The translations under genes were made by a program, and so were the position numbers. A stretch of DNA of 64,000 nucleotides from Epichloe hybrida (taxonomy: Eukaryota; Ascomycota; Sordariomycetes; Hypocreales; Clavicipitaceae): positions 1,240,001-1,304,000 of the forward strand of contig JAFEKR010000008.1 of NCBI GenBank assembly GCA_019022495.1, in the 5' to 3' direction. Below the pieces are notes generated by a model that searched no databases, was not told the DNA's origin, and saw only the letters and a list, made by a program, of their open reading frames with translations. This document shows, one piece after another, positions 59,465-64,000 of this stretch. The number at the start of each line of letters is the position of its first letter. Position 1 is the stretch's first letter.

Positions 59465-60486
59465 ATAATAGTTAATCTAATAAGGTAAAAGCCTTTAATT
59501 AGTAGTGCTCTTCTAGGTATTAGGTCCCCCTAGATAAGGTTACTTAGTTTAGCCTTCTAACTTACTATACCCTTTACTAAGCTATCTATAGCCTTATTTC
59601 CTAGGATGCCTATATATACTAGGATCTAGTATATATAGATAGGATTAATAATCTATCTTCGCTTCTTATAGAAGTCCTATAGGAATTATTAGCTATATTT
59701 TAGTACTAGGTTTATAACTAAGAAAGTAGCTCCTTTATTATTAGTATATATAAATACTAGTAGCTAATTATTCTCTAGTACTAGGTCTAGGGCTAGGCTT
59801 AGGGCATAGAGCTCTCTATTATATACTAAGAAGTTATAAAGGGAGCCTAGGTATACTATTTTTATAGTGCTAAGGTTACTATAGTAAGCTACTAAGCTTA
59901 CCTATCCTTCTATTCCTAATCTATCTATATATATATAGATTACTTCCTTATAAAGGGTTCTATTATATACCCTTACTACTTACTCCTTTTTAGTAGTAAT
60001 ATATATATTAGGGAAGTTATACTATAGGGGTATAATAAATAGTTTAAGGGGCTTAGTCTAGACCTTATTAGAACTAAGGTTACTAATAATCTAGTGTTTA
60101 GCCTATACTAGTAGGCTCTTTAGGGTATATATAAAGCTATATAATACTATTAGGTCTCTTATTATTAGCTTAACTACTAGCTTAATAATTATTTAAATTA
60201 TTTAAGATAGGATTACTTTCTTTACTAGTAGTATATATAGTTCTATGTTTAGGGCCTCTCTACTAGTTATCTTCTAATATCTAGTAATATAGGTTATAGC
60301 CTATTTCTAGATCTATTATAGTGCTATAACCGCTAGGCTATTTTTAAGGTATAGCCTATACTATACTAAGTAAGCTATAAGAAAGGTTAGGAGTATAATT
60401 ACTTTATATGCTAGGCGGATGTATTTAGTACTAATACCCTAGTTTAAGTTTCCTAGGGACCTAAGTTAGTATAGCTTATAGAGTGC
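59465..60486 (-). mobile_element. Tad-like LINE, RT C-terminus and RNase H region
   Basis: Minus-strand remnant, read from 60486 leftward. First comes the post-RT region (ALYKLY, YIRLAYKVIILLTFLIAYL, then a REALNIELYI block equivalent to the T-x-EAL-x-E-PP region). RNase H follows (ELYALSLALDL, YTNNKGA in place of a TDSQAA-like box, then IGILGNKAIDSLVK for the HxGIxGNExAD block). This order is that of Tad1-type LINEs. Stops interrupt it. The N-terminal half is cut off by the gypsy-2 insertion at 60487. The C-terminal part continues at 51435. Confidence 0.7.
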
Positions 60487-60769
60487 TGTCACGACTGTGT
60501 TCGGGGAGATATAAACGGAGTGAAGGCTAAGGTTCTTAGTTATAGCTAGAGAGCTACTACTTAGGGGTAGGTACATAAAGGTCTTAAACTCTAACCTTCT
60601 ATATCTCTTATAGGTAGTCCTTATCTAAATACCTTACTACACGCACATAGCTATTTAGCGGCTACTTAGTTATTCGCGTAGGCTAAGGCTTACCTAAGGG
60701 CTTTATTATATAACTATCCTATCTATAACTCCCTAGCCTCTATGCTCCTAATATACTACCCCCCTAATA
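60487..60769 (-). repeat. Candidate 3' LTR of gypsy-2
   Basis: The left boundary TGTCACGACTG at 60487 is good, being the reverse of a GTCGTGACA LTR end. The right boundary at about 60769 (CCCCCCTAATA, where TA could be mutated CA) is a guess, because the partner LTR is outside the window. Confidence 0.45.
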
Positions 60770-63700
60770 TACAATTATCCTTAATTACAAAGAGCTACTT
60801 AGCTAGTATATGTTTACTATGTATAACCCGTGGTAATATCTATATTACTAGCTATACTATTAGTGCATGGTATTACATCCGCTTTAAATAATAAGGTAGA
60901 TATTATTAGGACCTAGGTAATCTTCCTTATAATATCTAGATTATAAATAGCTACACACTCGCTACTTTATTGCCTTTAATATACATGCCTCTATCTAATA
61001 AGTTATTAGCGCTAAGTAAGCAGACTACCTATATTAAGTTTTATAATTAGGTTAAATAGTTAGGGTAACACATACTATTCAAAACAAATAACTTCTTATC
61101 TAATATTAGGGATATTATATTAATCTCGCTAGGAGTTCACAGCTAGTATATGTATTTACTAGTGGTAGCTATAACTATAAATATTATAATTCCTAGATTA
61201 GCTACATATAGCGTGTAGATTACTTAGGGGTCTAGGGCTAATATAAAAGAGGCCTACTTCCCCTTACTTTCATATACTTTTCTTCCCTTTATATTCTCCC
61301 TTAGTATTATAAGTTACCCTTACCTATAAGCTAGTAGCTTTATAGCTTCTCTTATAGTAATTACTAATATCCTATAGCATTACTTTATTATTTATATCTA
61401 TCCTTATCTAAAACATCTAAATTCTCTTAAACACTAAAATATTAGTAGCTTACCTTTTACTTATAAGTTTCTTATAGTATATTATTACTAACTTACTAGT
61501 AGTTAATAATATCTTTAATATAAGTAACTACTTTACTACTACTACCTCCTTTTATTTTAAAGACTCCTATAATATCCCTTTTAAAGTCTCTTAGTAAGAA
61601 ATATTTAGCTTCTAAAATTTCTATATAAGTATAATATCCAGGTCCCCCTAGCACCTACCTTACTAACTTATAGCTAGTAGTGCTAGTAGAATAAAAATTC
61701 CTTATATTTACTATATATAGTAGGTTATAATATAAGCTATTATACCTAAAGATAGTAATAGTACAGAGCTATAATATATTATTAAGGGCAAATCTATCCT
61801 AACCTAATATACTAATTCTCTAAGTATAACTTTACTACTATCTTACTACATATTACTCCTAACTTATATAAATAACTTAATAAAATACACTTATTATACG
61901 CGAAATAATAAGAACTATACTAGGGTTTATCCTCCTTTTCCTACTACTAATATATATACTAATATACTACTAGTATACTACTTAGTTTACCTAGTTATAC
62001 TATATACTCTTTAAGCGTATTAATACTTATAGTAATCCTAATAATAATCTATACTTTCTTAATAATATATATATCTCTTATTTCTATAACTTAGTTACTA
62101 CTAATATACTACTAGTATCTAATATATATAAAACACAAACTTTATAATACACTCCTAACTACTAAAAATACTAATAAGTATAGGTAAGTAAGGTAAGCAT
62201 AGCTTATAGTAGAAGTTATATATAAGGCTAATGCTAATAAATAAGTTACTATATTACTACTTAATAATACTATTAATCTAGAAGTCTAGATTAATATTTC
62301 TAATAGTTTATATTTTATTACGTAAAATCTTCTATTTATATATACTTCCTATACTCTAGCTTATAGCTTTACTAACTTACTAGTAGCTTACTACTAACGT
62401 ATTTATGCTTCCTACTTATATTAGGCTACTAGACCTCCCTAGTAAGCTTTATATGTATATATATAGAGAGGGGGATTCTTCTAATAATAAGGACAAATCC
62501 TCCGCCCCTATTATCACTAGTGAGATTACTAAGGGCCTAGCAGGTAATATATTAATAGAGTGATTAGTATAAAGTAGCTATAAGTTAGGTTATCTAAAAA
62601 ATTATCTAGATTTTTTTTTACATGTTACTATTACTATCTAAAATCTATTAAATACACCTCTATATCCGCGAACTAGCTACTTAGTTACCGCTTATAATCC
62701 TTAATAATATCTATTATAATAAAATCTCTTTTCTTTACCTAAGAATTTTCTAAAGTATTATAGCCCTTCTATTTAACTAGGTATTTCTAACATCTCCTGT
62801 TATAATAATACAATATAATTCTTTTAACTTTGAACTCCTGCTTATTATCTGTGATATTATCTTATAGTAAGGACATATCTTCTACGCTAGATAGGTCCCC
62901 TATAAATAGTTTAAGGTTAGTAATATTAAAAACATTATATAGATATGTTCTAGGTAGTAGCTTTAATTAGTATGTAAGTCTATAGGTACTAATTACCTTT
63001 TTGATTTTATAAGGGCCTAAGTACTTTATACTTAGCTTCCTACTAGGTTACTATAAGTTAATATTCTTTGTAAATAATAAAACATAGTTACCTACACTAA
63101 ACTTTATTAGGGTTCGCTTCTTATTATAGTGTTTTATATACTAGGCCTATAAGTTACTTAGAAGCTACTTAATTACTACGTATCTATCTTTTAGTGTAAT
63201 AGCATGAGTTTTTACCTAGTTATTTACTATAGGAATATTCATAACTACTTACTGCGGTCCCCTAGGGTTATAGCCTTATAACGCCTTAGCTAAGGTGTAG
63301 CCATGAGTTAAATAGGCACTTATATTATACGCAAACTATGCTATTAAAAGGTTATTAGCCTAATTAGTTTAGTTAAAGTAAGCAAAGGCTCTTAAATAGT
63401 GCTCTAAAACTTAGTTTAGATATTCTATCTAACTATCTATTTACAGGTAGAATGTAATGCTTAGTTACCACTTAGTTATAATAAGATAGCAGAAGGTTAT
63501 CTAAAACCCGCTAGTAAAGGTTAAACCACAGTCTATAATAATGCCCTCTAGAGCGCTATAATCCTTAAAAACATATTCTAAGAATATAGTAGCTAATCTA
63601 TTGCTAGTTATACGCGTTAAAATAGGGATATAGATACTATATTTTATAAAATAGTCTATAATAACTAAGATTATATTATAGGTCTAGTTTATATCTTTTA

Positions 63701-64000
63701 TAGGCAGTAGCCTTATAATAAAGTCTATTAATAATTCTTAAAAAGGCTAATTAGGCACTAGTAGCGTAGCTAGCTTGCTATAAGGTTTATAGTGCCTTAG
63801 CTTTAAAGTCTAGTAGCTTATATAAGTTCGTATATATAACCTAGTGTCTTTCTTTATTATTAGCTAGTAATACTAACTTATAATCTAATAGAGGGTCTTG
63901 CTAACTCCCTAGTAGCCCGCTACTAGGTTATTATAGGTAAGTAGTATAACTTCCTTTCTTATACTAACTAGAATAAAAACTTTATTCTTAAATATTAATA
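60487..64000 (-). mobile_element. Ty3/gypsy element, 3' half, running off the window (gypsy-2)
   Basis: A TGTCACGACTGTG terminus begins at 60487. Minus-strand integrase relics are clear. The zinc-finger part near 63790-63990 shows the GVSKTLY and Y-T-S-x4-LR pattern. The catalytic core near 63410-63700 reads ILVIIDYFIKYSIYIP then EGIIIDCGLTFTSGF. The C-terminal GDYVLL-STKNINL-like block lies near 63020-63120. This is the typical fungal gypsy order, with the 3' end toward the left. RT and the other LTR lie outside the window. A second short gene-free AT-rich stretch at about 60800-62900 would be the 3' region. Stops throughout make it non-functional. Confidence 0.8.

Larger units (their letters stand above)
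51431..59469 (-). mobile_element. Second copy of the copia-B family, minus strand (copia-C)
   Basis: LTRs at 51436-51742 and 59158-59464 are flanked by ATAAT (51431-51435 and 59465-59469). Total length is 8029 bp. Removing one MITE (410 plus 8 bp) and one 782-bp insertion (plus 14 bp) leaves about 6.8 kb, the size of copia-B at 18179-24987, to which it is collinear in reverse. Examples are the RNase H end near 52275-52345, the RT region near 53250-53600 and integrase near 54480-54590. Stops are everywhere. It is inserted into the LINE. Confidence 0.92.

Overview
The window is nuclear DNA of a filamentous ascomycete, most likely a Sordariomycete (perhaps Hypocreales; this placement is inference). 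Genes have short GT-AG introns, and intergenic DNA has near-balanced base composition. Sharply bounded AT-rich islands show the pattern of RIP (repeat-induced point mutation): retrotransposons full of stop codons, rich in TpA and poor in CpA/TpG. No tRNA, rRNA, CRISPR array, operon or bacterial signal was seen.

Layout. (1) 1-16254 is gene-bearing. A long gene-free stretch leads to a six-exon Zn2Cys6 transcription factor (6452-8775, possibly to 9168). Two minus-strand genes follow: a three-exon SPRY-domain, PY-motif membrane protein of the Ssh4/Ear1 type (11493-13265) and a single-pass membrane protein with a charged tail (14556-15671). (2) 16255-40295 is a 24-kb island that resolves into one nested insertion. 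The outermost element is a Ty3/gypsy element with 94-bp LTRs and target duplication CTCCC. Inside it is a Ty1/copia element on the minus strand (17729-33318, duplication TAAGG). Inside that are a second copia element on the plus strand (18179-24987, duplication CTTTA) and a 2-kb hAT-type element full of TACAA repeats (29022-31036, 8-bp duplication). (3) 40296-49915 is gene-bearing: a conserved disordered protein (41853-43685), a gene-free stretch, and an endonuclease/exonuclease/phosphatase-fold protein (48543-49658). (4) About 49916-64000 is a second island. A Tad-like LINE on the minus strand is split by a 410-bp hAT MITE, by a minus-strand copy of the second copia family and by a gypsy element that runs off the window. 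The copia copy itself carries another MITE and a 782-bp insertion with a 14-bp target duplication.

Working together. The Ssh4-like protein and its neighbour are both membrane-anchored and on one strand, but no shared pathway can be shown. The strongest structure is in the islands. Insertion order can be read from target duplications, two insertions are confirmed by empty sites in the sister copia copy, and RIP mutations consistently spare the outward-facing edges of each element.
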